From positions 11,781,818 to 11,845,817 of the forward strand of contig CM119265.1 in NCBI GenBank assembly GCA_051294375.1: a stretch of 64,000 nucleotides of DNA, written 5' to 3'. The translations under genes and the position numbers were made by a program. The notes under the pieces were generated by a model. That model had not been told where the DNA came from and did not search any database. It worked only from the letters and a program-made list of their open reading frames with translations. Source of the stretch: Paraspadella gotoi (Eukaryota; Chaetognatha). Of this stretch, positions 1 to 11,381 are shown in pieces (position 1 is the stretch's first letter; each line of letters begins with the position of its first letter).

Positions 1-359
1 ACATCTTAAACATTTTATTAAATTGTTGAAATTAAGAGTCATTAAAATTCAAATATTTTATCTGAACATCAAAATTTATTTTTAGCCCACAAGACGAGTT
101 AGTGCAGCAATAGAATGTAATAAAGATAAGTGGATAAGGCGCTCAGTAGGCTGAAAACTACTATCTGTATCTTGTGTGCCCCCTCGCTCGTTCAAGTTAG
201 TACAATGTGAGTTTTTAGATAATTCTTATTTTATTATTATATTATTTTATAAGGATAGTACTATATATAAATATAGCCTACTGCAAAAATTAAAAAACAT
301 AAAATTAATTTTTTTTACAAATTAATGTTCACTGATGGTATGTTGTTCATAATTGACTT
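1..359. repeat. AT-rich start with MITE family A copy
   Basis: This stretch contains no gene. From about 230 to 378 it carries a copy of a short non-autonomous repeat, here called family A. Its marks are a stretch resembling TATATATAAATATAGCC near one end and CATAACTTTCACTA near the other. Other copies lie near 13085-13170, 36655-36810, 39145-39285 and 55745-55875, in both orientations. No transposase is visible. Confidence 0.5.
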
Positions 360-660
360 TTAGAATTTGTGTATGTAACTTTCACTACGCCTTACTGCGG
401 AGCTTTGGCAAGCGCTGGTTGCTTCGTAAGAGCCATCCAGTCGTCTCCTCTTTGGGGCAATAGTTCCCGAGTCCTCAGGCGCCGGATCGACCACGGAGGA
501 CGTCAAGGTGACCAGTGAGTCGGTTTGCTGCCTTCTCCACAAGATGTGTGGCGTTCCAACGATTGCCCCCACTGGACTCGATCAGGGGCGACGCCAGCGG
601 CCAGAGGAGCGTGGACGGTGCCAACGCCGGGCAAGGTCCGCGTCCAACGGTTTTTTTTAT
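360..660. other. GC-rich island, coding-like but unassigned
   Basis: This 300-base island is clearly richer in GC than its surroundings, as the real exons in this window are. On the minus strand two frames stay open through much of it (475-711 and 360-572). The second contains a basic patch, PKRRRLDGS, that would suit a nuclear protein. I recognise no domain and cannot place splice sites with confidence. It may be an exon of a gene lying to the left, a pseudogene or a transposon fragment. It ends directly against the family A repeat. Confidence 0.25.
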
Positions 661-924
661 ATGACAAGCAATGATCGAAATGGTAAGAAAATAATGGAAA
701 ACACTAAACAATAGAAGAAAGTAAGGTCAGTCAAAGGTCAGTAACTTGACCTTGTTTAAATGTCAGTTATGACTTGGTTGAGGTCAGTCGTTGTTGTTGT
801 CGCCGCAACGTATACCTTGCATTAAACTTTAATTTAAAGTAATAGATTTATTTATAAATTAGGACTAAAGATCTAACAGGTTTGAATAATTACTTACAAA
901 TATTTATTTAAAAAAATAAAATGA

Positions 925-995
925 TTACCTTAACCCTAAACCTAACAACCCCTAACCCGAAACCACCCCTAAACCACTATTAACCCTAACCCTGT
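925..995. repeat. Degenerate telomere-like repeats (CCCTAA)n
   Basis: Many units close to CCCTAA occur in succession on the plus strand (for example CTTAACCCTAAACCTAAC and ATTAACCCTAACCCTG). This is the complement of the TTAGGG telomere repeat used by most non-arthropod, non-nematode animals. The units are diverged and out of register, so this is an interstitial or ancient telomere-like block rather than a chromosome end. Confidence 0.45.
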
Positions 996-1129
996 TTGGT
1001 GAAAGTAAAATTAACCTCCAATTGGTATTAAATTATCATCAAATCACTTATTTAAGTTTTATCAGTGATCATATCACCTTATTCTCATATGAATTCGTTT
1101 CCTATATCAACTTTTTCTCTCCATAGTCA

Positions 1130-1477
1130 GCTCCGTAATTTACCGTTAATTTCTATTTGGCCCGGAACGAGGATTTCGGCTTTACCCTCGATTCCGTCGG
1201 ACTAAAGATTAGAACTACGTAGTTTAAATCTTATGTTAACCACTTTTTCGCTCGTTGAGCGGCGAAAGTTGATCCCTCGGAAGGCGCTATTTTTTCGTCG
1301 TTTTTTGCCCATAACTTTTGAACGCGTGGACCGATTTTAATGAAATTTTATATCAGTAAACTAAACGTAATTCCACGTCGATCGGTACCAAATTTATCGA
1401 AATCGAGCCACGAGGAAAAAAAGACTATGTTTTCTCTACATTATGCCAAAGGAAGTGTATTCCCTTCACGTTTCAAA
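1130..1477. repeat. Unclassified interspersed repeat
   Basis: This moderately GC-rich, non-coding stretch contains wording typical of dispersed animal repeats, such as CATAACTTTTGAACGCG. I see no long open frame and no second copy in the window. Its classification is unresolved. Confidence 0.25.
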
Positions 1478-2366
1478 AAAATCTTAAAAGCATAAGGATC
1501 GTCGCAATAGCATAAGAAAAATCTGGATTGACGACAAATTTTGATACTAAAAAAAATAAAATTTGAGAAAAGAAAATTAAATTATAAAAAAAGAAAAATT
1601 ATATTTTGCGATTGTCAATAAAAAAAAATAATAAAGTACGGAAGAAAATTAAAGTTACAGTTTCTGAAAAATAGAAAAATGATAACATGCACAAATGCGA
1701 TGCCTAATTTTACGAGTTCAATCCTAATTCAATTTTTTTTTAATAAAAACGCAGAGAGAGAGAGAGAAAAAGAAAGAAATCAAAAGGCAGAAGCAGTAGG
1801 AGAAAAGAGAGAAAAAGAGAGAGCCCCTGCAGAGCCAGCTGCAGACTCAGAAGGCAGCAGCAGAAGCAGAAGGAAAAAAGAGAGAAAAAGAAAGAGCCCC
1901 TGCAGACTCGTTTTTCCCCCCGATGAATCAGCACTGGGGAAAAGAGAGAGAGAGAAAGATATATAATATATATAATTAAAAGAGAAAAGAGAGAAAGAAA
2001 AAAACATAAAAATAAAAGAAGAAATTTGTTTGTTTTGATAAAATGTAAACAAAACATATTTAATAACTGTCCTGACCCAATTTTAAGCACATCGATGATG
2101 AGAAGCTGTATATAAATTTTCAGCTTCATACACCCAAATTTAATCATAAAAAAGGCGATCTATAATTTGGAACGCCAACGACAATGACGATGCCTACGCC
2201 ACTTATGCCCAAAATGGTTACTAGATCGTCGTAAACGCAAAGCGATTTCGATGATAAAAAAGGCGATCTATAATTTGGAACGCCGCCGCCGACGACGACT
2301 CCACTTATGTGCAAAACCACAGCAATATCGTCGCAGTCGCAAAGCGATTGCGACGATAAAAACCTC
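1478..2366 (+). mobile_element. Non-autonomous TIR element (ATCGTCGCAATCGC family), copy 1
   Basis: The left end reads GGATCGTCGCAATAGC and the right end GCGATTGCGACGAT, which are inverted relative to each other. The interior has a purine-rich GAGA microsatellite, a repeated phrase AGAGCCAGCTGCAGACTC, and a conserved tail ending in GGAACGCC plus a CG-rich run. A near-complete copy lies at about 50845-51705 and pieces lie at 6885-7330 and 9165-9745. No protein is encoded; the open frames across it are microsatellite artefacts. It is probably a MITE mobilised in trans. Confidence 0.55.
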
Positions 2367-3839
2367 CGGCTTTTTTCGTCAGAGCTTAGTCCTAGGTATC
2401 TCATGATTTTATTTCAATTTTGTAGATTTAGTAAATCCATTGATTTAAAAGGTAGACGAGAATCTCGCTTAAAAAAAAATTCAACATTTTTCTAATAGAG
2501 AATTCGTTCAAATCTGACTACCCAAATTGCAAACGCGTTTGCCAGAAATTCGGTTAAAAAACACTTGTAAAAACGCACGATTCCGAGAGCGTTACATCTG
2601 AAGAGCTTGTCCTATTCGTTTTATGGCATTTGATAAAGGATTTAATATCAAACAAGCCAGGGGAAATGCACTACTCATCTCCGGAGAATTTTCAAACCTC
2701 ATTTTTACTATAGAAATGAAAGGAAAGTTTACAAACTTAAAATTGCAAACGGGATTGCCTATATGTTCCTGTTACATGAGCGACTTCGAATTTCGCGATT
2801 CTGATAGCTTTGGGTCTGAAGAGCTTGTCCTATTTTTCTTTTTTCATTTTATAATGATTTTGACATAAAATGATCAGGTTTAAATGAAATAGTCCGGTTT
2901 GAATTGCGAAATTTTTATTTAAAAAAGAAATTAAAAGGAAGGTTGAGAAAAAACTGATTTTTCCTAATATCTTTTGAAGGAATAAGGATAAAGGGATGGT
3001 AATAGTACAAAATGAAGCCATAATCATAGGGCACATACAAGATACAATTTTAGAATTACTTATGCTGAAACCTCCTTACAGGGTGAGTGTCAAACTAAGT
3101 CAAAATTATAATGAATTTTAAAACTAATGACACCCCATAAGAATAAATGAAAATTTAATTCTTTTAATGATTCTGAAAGAAAAAAGGCTAAATTGTACTC
3201 TAGTAAAACTTTAAAGTTTTTTGGATAAAAAAAATGTGAATTTTTTGTCACTTAAATATTTGCTTGTCTGATTTTACAAGCATTCTTACAAAATTATACA
3301 AAATATTATTCACCCCATCACAGCCTAAGTTATTATCTTTCTTTTCCACCAGCAAAAAGTAAACATTATTTTATGCTAGAGAACAGGGATGTTTACTGAA
3401 ATGAGCCGGAAGACATTCAACTTCTTCCTTTACTGTCATTTTTCAAATAATAAATAGGTGAATTTTTTAATTATTTAACTCTCACAGGCTTCACAAGACA
3501 TTATACTTTCATAATATCCCAATGTTAATGTAATTTATTATTTTTTTTACCGAGAAATCATAAAATAACAGAAAGTTGTGGATTCCCTTCGCTCGTTTAA
3601 GAAAAAAAATTAACTAGCGGAATTATAAGTTTGTAAGAGGAAGTCAGAATCGGCGAAAATCTTAAAAGGCGAGAATGTTGAAAAAAAGGGTGGAATTTTG
3701 ATGGTTTCCTAAGATTTCTCCACAATGTGAGGTCCGATTAAAGCGAAACTTGAGATTTACAATATTCCCGTCATTCCACATCTATCGATATAAAAATATA
3801 AGAAAAAAGTCACTGGCTTCTTTTTCTATAGCGGCTTCC
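2367..3839. other. AT-rich intergenic DNA with a degenerate ~220-bp tandem repeat
   Basis: I see no gene. Positions about 2519-2640 and 2741-2860 are diverged copies of one sequence; both contain AAATTGCAAACG and later CTGAAGAGCTTGTCCTAT. The remainder is low-complexity AT-rich sequence. Confidence 0.35.
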
Positions 3840-4400
3840 TATAAAAGGATGCGGTTTTTTTTGTTTTACTAACAGTATGTCAGTATGTTCCTCAACTGTT
3901 AAAACTATTAAATAAATTTAAAATCTTATCTTTATTAACAATAAATGCAAGTCACAAAACAGTCACAAATTAATTGTCGTCTTTAAAAATTATTTATGGC
4001 TAATTGAAGAGTTTTTTTGATAACTTTGTAGGTGTTAAAAGCTTATTCTGTGGGCTATATTTCTGTAAGTTTAATAAATTTAAACTATTTTTTTTAAATA
4101 AATTATAATAAAAACTAAAAGTACGACTTTTTGACTTGTCAACTTTAAAATTAATTCATAAGTGAACTATGAATAGAATTCTAAAATAAAAAAATTATCT
4201 CCTTAGCAATCAAATTTGAAGACGAAAGTAAAAATGGACAAGAATGGACAAGAATGGACAAAAATGGACATGATTTTTTTTCCCTAAAAGTTGCGAAAAT
4301 GTTACTCTTATATGATTAGAAATAGCTGGATATGGTTTTAACAAATCCGTAGTTTGGCCTAATTTATATTATGGTGGAAATTAAATTAATTTTGTTAATA
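3840..4400 (+). repeat. Interspersed repeat W, copy 1
   Basis: This stretch aligns by eye with 8265-8900 on the same strand and, in part, with the complement of 62100-62470. Shared landmarks are a GCGGTTTTTTTTG start, AAATGCAAGTCACAAA, GGTGTTAAAAGCTTATTC and a cluster of AATGGACA units. It has no coding capacity. The element type is unknown. Confidence 0.5.
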
Positions 4401-5712
4401 GTAACTGAACAATATTGGAAAAAGTTTTTTTTTCTGAATGCGAGTATTGTAAGCAGAGGCATATACATTAGTTAAAATCAAGTTGAGGTGCGAAAATTGC
4501 TTTCCCTCGTCGGTTACGGGCACTTACTTCTCCACAATAAGAGTAATAGTCGAATTGACTTCTTTATGACTAAAGACACGGCTCAAATCCGATGTTTTAT
4601 TTGACCCAGAAGAAACTGAAGGAAAAAAAGGCGACCACATAACCAATAATCATGTCCTAATTTGAAACAAGTATAAAATATTTGAATTAACCTTTATTCG
4701 TGGGGTCCGTTTTGCCGTCTGCTCGACTTGACATAGCCGCTATATTGGCTCAAACTGTCTACTATATTTTTTACTCTTTTTAGCAAAATTTTAATTGACT
4801 CCCTTAATTAATGAATTAGAACATTCAATTTTTAAACTATCTTTAAAGTATTCTTTAAAAATCTATTTTTAGAATTCGTTGTTTCATTAGTTTTTTAAGA
4901 ATTTTTAACCACTATCTAAATATATAAGGTAATAAAAACTTTTTTAGGCAGAAAACGTAGATTAAAGGCTATGAGAAGTCGCAATCAAATCTCCCGATTT
5001 AAACTAAAGATTATTCTGAACTGAAAAAATACCCATTTAACTTCTCAAATCTCTTCGGAACAAGCTGATAACCAATTTGAGAAATAACCCAAGATGAGAC
5101 GAATTATTAAGCGATGAGAAACACAAAATTGCTTCGTTGCAATAATTAACTGTAGGAATTAGGAGTAAAAAAAAAATTGCTTTTTTATGAATTGGTTTAG
5201 AAATAATTGTGTAGTTATTTTTCGTAGTTGTTATGCATTGGATTCGACTAGATAGATCCCGAAACAAATTCGCATAAAGCTGTTCAATTTTAGTTTTTCT
5301 CTGAGTGACGAAACAAAAAAAAAAAAAAAAATAGCAGTACAAGGTCGCGAACGCGTGAGCCCCGGATCTAAAGAGAACGAGCGCGAGCCAACTACTACGG
5401 GAAAAAAAAAAAATTTTTCTTCTTGTACCAAAAACGACCACCGGGTTAAATTTAGCGACTTCTATTTCTACAAAGTACAAAACAAACGGGAACGACTTTT
5501 CGCCTGTCCGGACGACGAGCTCGGCGCACGCAGGGGAGCGCGTGACCTCGAGACGCCGTCGAAAGCGCCGGCCTATATTTCGATTTGGCGGCGAAAGTTC
5601 GTTTTCGTGCGAATGTGAATGCGGAGAGAGAAGGAGCGATGGATGAGAAGTCGAAGACAGAGAGAGAGAGAGAAAGTCAGAGAGAAAGAGCGCTATTCCT
5701 TCCTCCTCCGGA
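4401..5712. other. AT-rich intergenic DNA, probably including the RER1 3' UTR
   Basis: I see no independent gene. The part adjoining the RER1 stop, roughly 5330-5712, is richer in GC and contains a GA microsatellite at 5655-5690. It may be the 3' untranslated region of RER1. A minus-strand frame open over 5037-5723 is full of runs of S, L and F and reads through the RER1 stop in another frame, so I do not treat it as a gene. Confidence 0.35.
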
Positions 5713-6491
5713 TCATCTCCCACCGTCCCTGCCCGGGTAAACGGTCTTTCCGTGGGAGAAGGGCAAATACTTGTGTTTGATCATGTGCTTGATTTGACGT
5801 TTCAGCGTGATGCAAGTCAGGACGATAAAGTAGATGACGAGGATGGGCCAGAAAACGGGGATGTTCGTCGCTTCGAAGAGAGAGAGGCACAGGCAGATCA
5901 CTATCGCCTGTAGCGACACAAAGTGTCGAAGGTGATTGTTTAATATTAATAAACACCGTTTATCTACATTCAAATCCGAGCCGCACAACCCACCTTTGTC
6001 ATTGAATACCAAAACTTGAACTCTGGCAATCGGCGAATGAAGGGTCGGAACTCCTCACGGTTGCTAGTGGGAAGAGCGGCGCCCTCCTCTTCCTCGTCGT
6101 TCTGCATCGTGACGGGGTCAACTTTGGGCGTGAGGAAGGCGAGGAAAAGGTTGAGGATGTAGATGCCGAGCCCGTAGGTGATCAAGTACCACCCTTGGCC
6201 CAGCACGATGCGGGCCAGGTAGGTCACGGTTAGCACCATAGTTCCGATCCATCTGCGACGCGGAGAGCAAAAGGGGGAAGCACAAGGATTTTAATTGCAA
6301 TAAAAAGAAACTAAGAAAATGAAGCGTCGCGCCCACGCTCACCTCGGAGCCGTATGCGGCGTCCAAACGTCGAGGATCCGCTGTTGTCGCCGCGACAATG
6401 ACGAGAAGAAGGAGGCGAGAGGACCCGGTGCCGGCGCGGTGGAATCTCCAGGCGCCGAGTCGGAATACGCGGCGCTAAAGTGTGAAGCCAT
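5713..6491 (-). CDS. RER1: RER1 family Golgi/ER retrieval receptor
   Basis: RER1 is a small multi-spanning membrane protein of the early Golgi. It returns ER proteins and unassembled membrane-complex subunits to the ER by COPI vesicles. I join three exons on the minus strand: 6343-6491, 5994-6252 and 5713-5907. All have GT donors and AG acceptors and compatible phases, giving 200 residues against about 196 in mammals. Conserved blocks include [47 protein letters not shown] and [19 protein letters not shown]. Four hydrophobic segments are visible, as expected. The start at 6491 opens a short S/A/P-rich N-terminus followed by the family's WTPHTAPRW region. The introns are short (90 and 86 bases). 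I am very confident of the identity and of the exon joins. Confidence 0.95.
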
Positions 6492-6884
6492 TTTTGAGGT
6501 TTAAATTTTTTTTTTTATTGAAGCGTTGGGGTAAGCTCTGCTTGATGAGAGATAAGTGGGGGTGAAAAAGTTGAGTGGGAAACGAAACTGGAATTAATTT
6601 AACTAAGAGACAAAAAAATAAAAGAAAAAGCCCTTGGCTAATAATGAACGATATTTCACAAAATAAGCACATTCAGTACTTGAACTAGGTATAGCACTTT
6701 GGTTCATTTTTAAAACAGCGGATTAATCATCAACAATAAGAGACCCAGTTTAAAAAAAAAAAGGGAAATATATATTGTATAACCACTGTAAATAAACAGA
6801 AAACGCCATAGATCATGACTTCGGATACAATCAATAAAGCAAAGGAAAGACGACGGTTAACAACGAAACCAAAACTTAAAAAAA
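6492..6884. other. Upstream of RER1, no gene seen
   Basis: This AT-rich stretch lies directly upstream of the RER1 start and should hold its promoter and 5' UTR. I recognise no core promoter element with confidence. Confidence 0.3.
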
Positions 6885-7330
6885 AAAATCTTAAAAGCAT
6901 AAGGATCGTCGCAATTGCATAAGAAAATCTGGATTGACGACAAATTTTGATACTAAAAAAAATAAAATTTGAAGAAAAAAAAAAATTTATAAACAGAAAG
7001 AAAAGAAGAAAAGAATAAATAAAGAATAGAAAGGAAAGAAAGAATAGAAAAAAAAAAGAATAGAAAGGAAGAAGAATAGATAGGAAAGAAAGAATAGAAA
7101 GGAAAGAAAGAATAGAAGGAAAGAAAGAATAGAAAGGAAAGAAAGAATAGAAAAAAAAGAATAGAAAGGAAAGAAAGAATAGAAAGAAAGAAAGAAATAG
7201 AAAGGAAAGAAAGAATAGAAAGGAAAGAAAGAATAAAAAGGGGAAAAAAAAAAATAATTTATAAACAGAAAGAAAAATTCTATTTTGCGATTGTCAATTT
7301 ACAGTTACAGTTTCTGAAAAAAAAGGGAAA
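6885..7330 (+). repeat. Truncated TIR-family copy with GAAAGGAAAGAAAGAATA minisatellite
   Basis: The left end repeats the ATCGTCGCAAT family start seen at 1478 and 50845. From about 7000 to 7240 a purine-only repeat of roughly 10-18 bases (GAAAGGAAAGAAAGAATA and variants) has expanded. The right half of the element is missing here; a matching right half occurs at 9165-9745. Confidence 0.5.
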
Positions 7331-7739
7331 AAAAAGAAAAAAAAAACTTTTTCATTGTCAAAAGAATAAATGGCTCCGCGTACGATCGATGTCTTTTAGA
7401 CAACGAAATCTGAACTTCAATAATTACCATCTTTCTTGATCTCACTAGTTAGTATGAAGCTTACTTCATTTAAAAAAACGGTAGTCTCAAGTTATCTCCT
7501 TCTTATCACTTAGAACTTCCCAGGTAAATTTCTATGAGTTAAAAATACGGTAAGACATGATTTCTTCAATGATTGTTTATCTAATCCCATTAACTGCGTA
7601 ATTTTAGATATAAGTATGTTCGAATTTTTATGGTATAGATCATTTTTAAAGATCGAATTCCTCATAAGAATCTTCACGTCTTTTACTTACATAAAAGTTT
7701 TTAGGTTAGACGCCACATTATCTGATACAATTTTTTTTT

Positions 7740-8095
7740 CTTAATACGCTTTCCCGGATTCTTTTTCTTCACTTTTTTCTTCTCTTTCTTTATATTTTCC
7801 TCTTCCTCTTTCCTCCCTTACTTCTCACTCTGTCACTTACCATTTTTTGGCCCCTACCTTTTTCTGCCACTCATGCACTTTCCTCACATTTTTTCTCTCC
7901 TTCTCTCTTTCCCTTTCTTTTCCCCTCTTTTTCTTTCCAATTTTCCCCTCATTTCCTACCTTTTATTTGTCTCACTATTTTTTCTCCCCATTTGCCTTCT
8001 TTTTTTTTGCCTTTCGCCCTGTCTTTTATTCTCTCCTCTTCTCTTTTTCTTGTTTTCCATTTCGTCTTCCCTCTCACAACGTTTACATTAAGCCA
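7740..8095 (+). repeat. Polypyrimidine tract
   Basis: About 350 bases consist almost entirely of C and T on the plus strand. Two overlapping plus-strand frames are open through it but encode only runs of F, S, L and P. I read it as low-complexity DNA, not a gene. Such purine/pyrimidine strand asymmetry can form triplex structures. Confidence 0.55.
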
Positions 8096-8199
8096 AATCA
8101 AAGAAAATATTTAAAATGCATTATAAGAAAGAAAATCAACGGTAGCGCGTGATTTTTCTTTCAATTTTGGTTGCCTAGCAAATTTAGTAAATCGACAGA

Positions 8200-8232
8200 T
8201 TTTGCGGAAAAATTTTCCGCAAAATCTGTCGA
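8200..8232. repeat. Short perfect palindrome
   Basis: AAATCGACAGATTTTGCGG is followed at once by its near-exact complement, with a GAAAAATTTTC-like centre. It is a compact hairpin in otherwise non-coding DNA, immediately before repeat W copy 2. Confidence 0.5.
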
Positions 8233-8264
8233 TTTGAGAAAAAACAAGTCCTGATGCTTTCCAG

Positions 8265-8900
8265 TGGATTAAAAGGAAGCGGTTTTTTTTGATTAATCAA
8301 GGTCAGTATGTACCTCAACTTTTAAAACTAATAAATGAGTTGAAAATATTCTCTTTATCAAAAATAAATGCAAGTCACAAAAAGTCACAAATTAAAAGAC
8401 GTCTTTAAAAATTATTTGTGGCTAAACCAGGAAAGTTTTTTTGATAATTTTATAGGTGTTAAAAGCTTATTCAATAGGCTATATTTTCTGTTAATTTCAA
8501 CCAATTTGATTTATTTTTGTTTAACAAATTATGATAAAGACTGAAACTCCAACTTTTTGACTTGTTAACTTTAAAATTAATTCATAGGCAAACTATAAAT
8601 GATTTAAGCTAATAAATTTACCCAGAGGTAAAGAAGATGAGAAAGAACGGATTTCCAAAGTAAAAAATTTTTCTCAACTTTCCTTGGCATTCAAATCAGA
8701 AGTCGTAAGTAAAAATGAGACAAAATGGACATAATTTTTTTGGCTAAAAGTTGCCAAAATGGTACTATTTTATCATTAAAAACGGGGGAGATGTTTTTAA
8801 CCAATCCTTCGTTCGGCCTAATTTGTGTTGGGGTACAAAGTTAATCAACATTGTAAGTAACAACTGAACAATAGTGGAAAGAGTCGTTTTTTTTCCTTAA
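8265..8900 (+). repeat. Interspersed repeat W, copy 2
   Basis: This is a second copy of the sequence at 3840-4400, in the same orientation and with the same landmarks in the same order. The copies differ by many substitutions and small indels. There is no open frame. Confidence 0.5.
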
Positions 8901-9164
8901 TGCAACGTTTGTACGCGGAACCAAATATAAAACTGTAAAATAACTTATTTGCGAGTTTAATTTTTAGCAAGTGCTAAGACTGGAGTAACATTATTGAAGG
9001 TACTTTTGTTTTACTTTAAGCACGCATAAGCGAGCAGTTTGATCGAATGCGACCTCTCTAAACACTGTCAGCATTCCCAGACAAAAAACAAAGTGAAACT
9101 TGAATCAGACTGACGAAGTGAATTAAAGACTAAAGTGAAATAAAAACCCGATGTTACTATAGCA

Positions 9165-9745
9165 AAATGATAACATGCACGAATGCGATGCTTAATTTTA
9201 CGAGTTCAATCCCATTTCAATTTTTTTTTAAAATAAAAACAGAAAGAGAGAGAGAGAGAGAGAAAAGAAAGAAGCAGCAGGAGAAAAGAGAGAAAAAAAG
9301 AGAGCCCCTGCAGACTCAAAAGGCAGCAGCAAAAGCAGCAGGAGAAAATAGAGAAAAAGAATAAGCCCCTGCAGAGCCAGCTGCAGACTCTTTTTTTTCC
9401 CTATGATTATGAATCAGTGAATAGGGAAAAGAGACAGGGAGAGAGACATGTAATTAAAAAAAAAAAGAGAGAGAGAGAGAGAAATATGAAAATAAAAGAG
9501 AAAATTTGTTTGTTTTGATAAAACATAAACAAAACATATTTAATAACTGTCCAGACTCAATTTTAAGCACATCGATGATAAGAAGCTGTATATAAATTTT
9601 CAGCTTCATAAACCCAAATTTAATCATAAATAAGGCGATCTATAATTTGGAACGCCGACGACGACAGCGACGAGGCCGACGCCACTTATGCGCAAAAGTG
9701 TTACAATATCGTCGCAAACGCTTAGCGATTGCGACGATAAAAAAG
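9165..9745 (+). mobile_element. TIR element (ATCGTCGCAATCGC family), right part
   Basis: It shares with the copies at 1478 and 50845 the phrase ATAACATGCACGAATGCGAT, the GA microsatellite, AGAGCCAGCTGCAGACTC and the right end GCGATTGCGACGAT. Just inside the right end, TCGTCGCAAACGC and GCGATTGCGACGA form a hairpin. It is non-coding. Confidence 0.5.
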
Positions 9746-9746
9746 T

Positions 9747-10562
9747 TTGAGCAAACAATGTCTCATTTCCATTCTCATTTCCACTCGTACGTTTCCACCG
9801 AAACTTTATATCAAGCTTCGTCACACACTTTCCTACCCACACACAAAATTTCAACTCAATCTATCCATCCAATTATGATTAATTTGAGTATTTATTGGTT
9901 AAAATAAGTAAAAATATTTTAGTAAATGCGACTAATGTTTTTTTTCCAATCCAATCCAACCAGCCAATCACGAGTTATTGGAGCTTTTTGCTAAGATGGG
10001 ACGGATGGACGGATTGATTGACTGATTAATTATTTGATTTATTAAAACATCCTGCATTTACATTTAATATAAAAGGAAAAAGAAGCATTATCAATTAGTG
10101 AAACAGGTTGTTTGTTTTTTTCCATTTAAACTCATTTCCAACCAAACGATTCCATCGAAACTTGATTTCCAGCTCAATCACACTTTCCTACCCAAATACA
10201 AAATTTAAAGTCTATCGCCCCATACACTCATGAGTAATTGTTGTTCAAATAGTGAAATATATTTTTTTGTTTTTTCCATTTAAACTCATTTCCACTCGGA
10301 CAATTCCATCGAAACTTCATATCCAGCTCAATCACACACTTCCCTACCCACACACAAACTTAAACTTAAATTCATCCATCCAATCACGAGTAATTGGTGT
10401 TTTTTGCTCAGGTGGGATGGACGTACGGACGGACAGACAGACAAACATTTTTTTTGCATTATTTATCATAATTCGATGTTTTGACATGATATAAGTTAGT
10501 GCCCAACAATATTGAGGGGGCGGACCGGCGGACCGACAAAGTAAATTATATAGTCGGGATCT
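9747..10562 (+). mobile_element. Helentron-like non-autonomous element (HINE-like), copy 1
   Basis: The element starts with AAGTTTGAGCAAACAATGTC and ends near GTCGGGATCTGC. The interior has tandem units of about 130 bases built on CCACTCGGACAATTCC, CTTCATATCCAGCTC and CACACTTTCCTACCCA. Sub-terminal GTCGGATCTGC sequences, a T-rich target and an internal tandem block are features known from Helentron-associated elements. No Rep/helicase is visible, so the class is inferred. Related copies lie at 28741-29690, 31186-31918 and 43420-43500. Confidence 0.4.
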
Positions 10563-10594
10563 GCTGATCTGGAATGAGGTAAGGAGAATCAATA

Positions 10595-10745
10595 TTCGTA
10601 AAAAGTTTAAATTTAACTTAAATTAAATTTCAAAAAGTGAGGAATGAACAACGTTGTACCAATGAACAATGTATAAAAAAAATTTATTATATTTTTAGCA
10701 ATTTACGCATTAAGCTATATTTATATATAGTAGTAACCCCATAAT
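10595..10745. repeat. MITE family B copy
   Basis: It contains the shared phrases AAAGTGAGGAATGAACAAC and TTTACGCATTAAGC. Matching copies are at 32640-32830, 33165-33330 and 56230-56400. The family resembles family A in layout but not in detail, and it is non-coding. Confidence 0.45.
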
Positions 10746-11152
10746 TGTTAAAATTTCAAAATGGTAGAGACCAGCACAAAAATTTAGTATTTTCAATGAA
10801 TGGATTTAAACCTTTAATCAGACCCCCACAAATGTCAATTGATCATTGATTGCCAATTTGATTGGTAATTTTTAGAATACGAGGCAAGCAATGAACGCTG
10901 ACTATACATCAGTTTCTGCTATTCTTTTCTGAGCAACATTTTTGAACGAAAACCTTTAACAATTGCAAATATCTATAAGCAAGGGTTTAAAGTTTAAGGC
11001 TGCATCTTCTTTTTATCAATTTTAAGCAATAAATGGCTTTGGTGGCGTAAAAACTATGTCATACCCATTTTTTCCCTTATAAAGATGAAATAATAATAAT
11101 ATTTTTTTAAATTATAATTTAAAATGAATTTATAAATAAAAATCTGAAGAGA

Positions 11153-11381
11153 CAGTAATTATTGTTAAGTGTTAATGACAGAACCGTTCAATATAAGCAG
11201 TCCCTGAGCTTCGGATCAGGCTGTAACACCATGTTACAGGCGGGTTAAGCGCCCCGTCCCTCTTAACTGCCAGACGACCACCGGGCTAGAACCCCGGACC
11301 TTTGGGTTGGGAGGCGAATGACTTGCCTCTGGCACCAATGGCCGCTGATGAACGGTTGGTGGATCTTAGTCCACCATAAAT
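11153..11381 (-). mobile_element. tRNA-derived SINE, copy 1
   Basis: About 228 bases match 38880-39105 closely. On the minus strand the head reads TGGTGCCAGAGG, close to a pol III A box, followed 45-50 bases later by GGGGTTCTAGCCCGG, close to a B box. The tail ends in ATTATTACT-type repeats. This is the layout of a tRNA-derived SINE. Copy 2 interrupts an older repeat, which shows mobility. Confidence 0.6.

Noticed and set aside
5037-5723. 228-residue minus-strand protein
   Set aside because: It overlaps the RER1 stop in another frame, is low complexity and has no recognisable domain.
7847-8152. Membrane protein rich in Phe, Ser and Leu
   Set aside because: The frame is a by-product of a polypyrimidine tract; the overlapping frame has the same composition.
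11153-11381. A true tRNA gene
   Set aside because: A-box and B-box-like sequences exist, but no cloverleaf with a clear anticodon arm can be drawn, and a near-identical copy with a repeat tail occurs at 38880.
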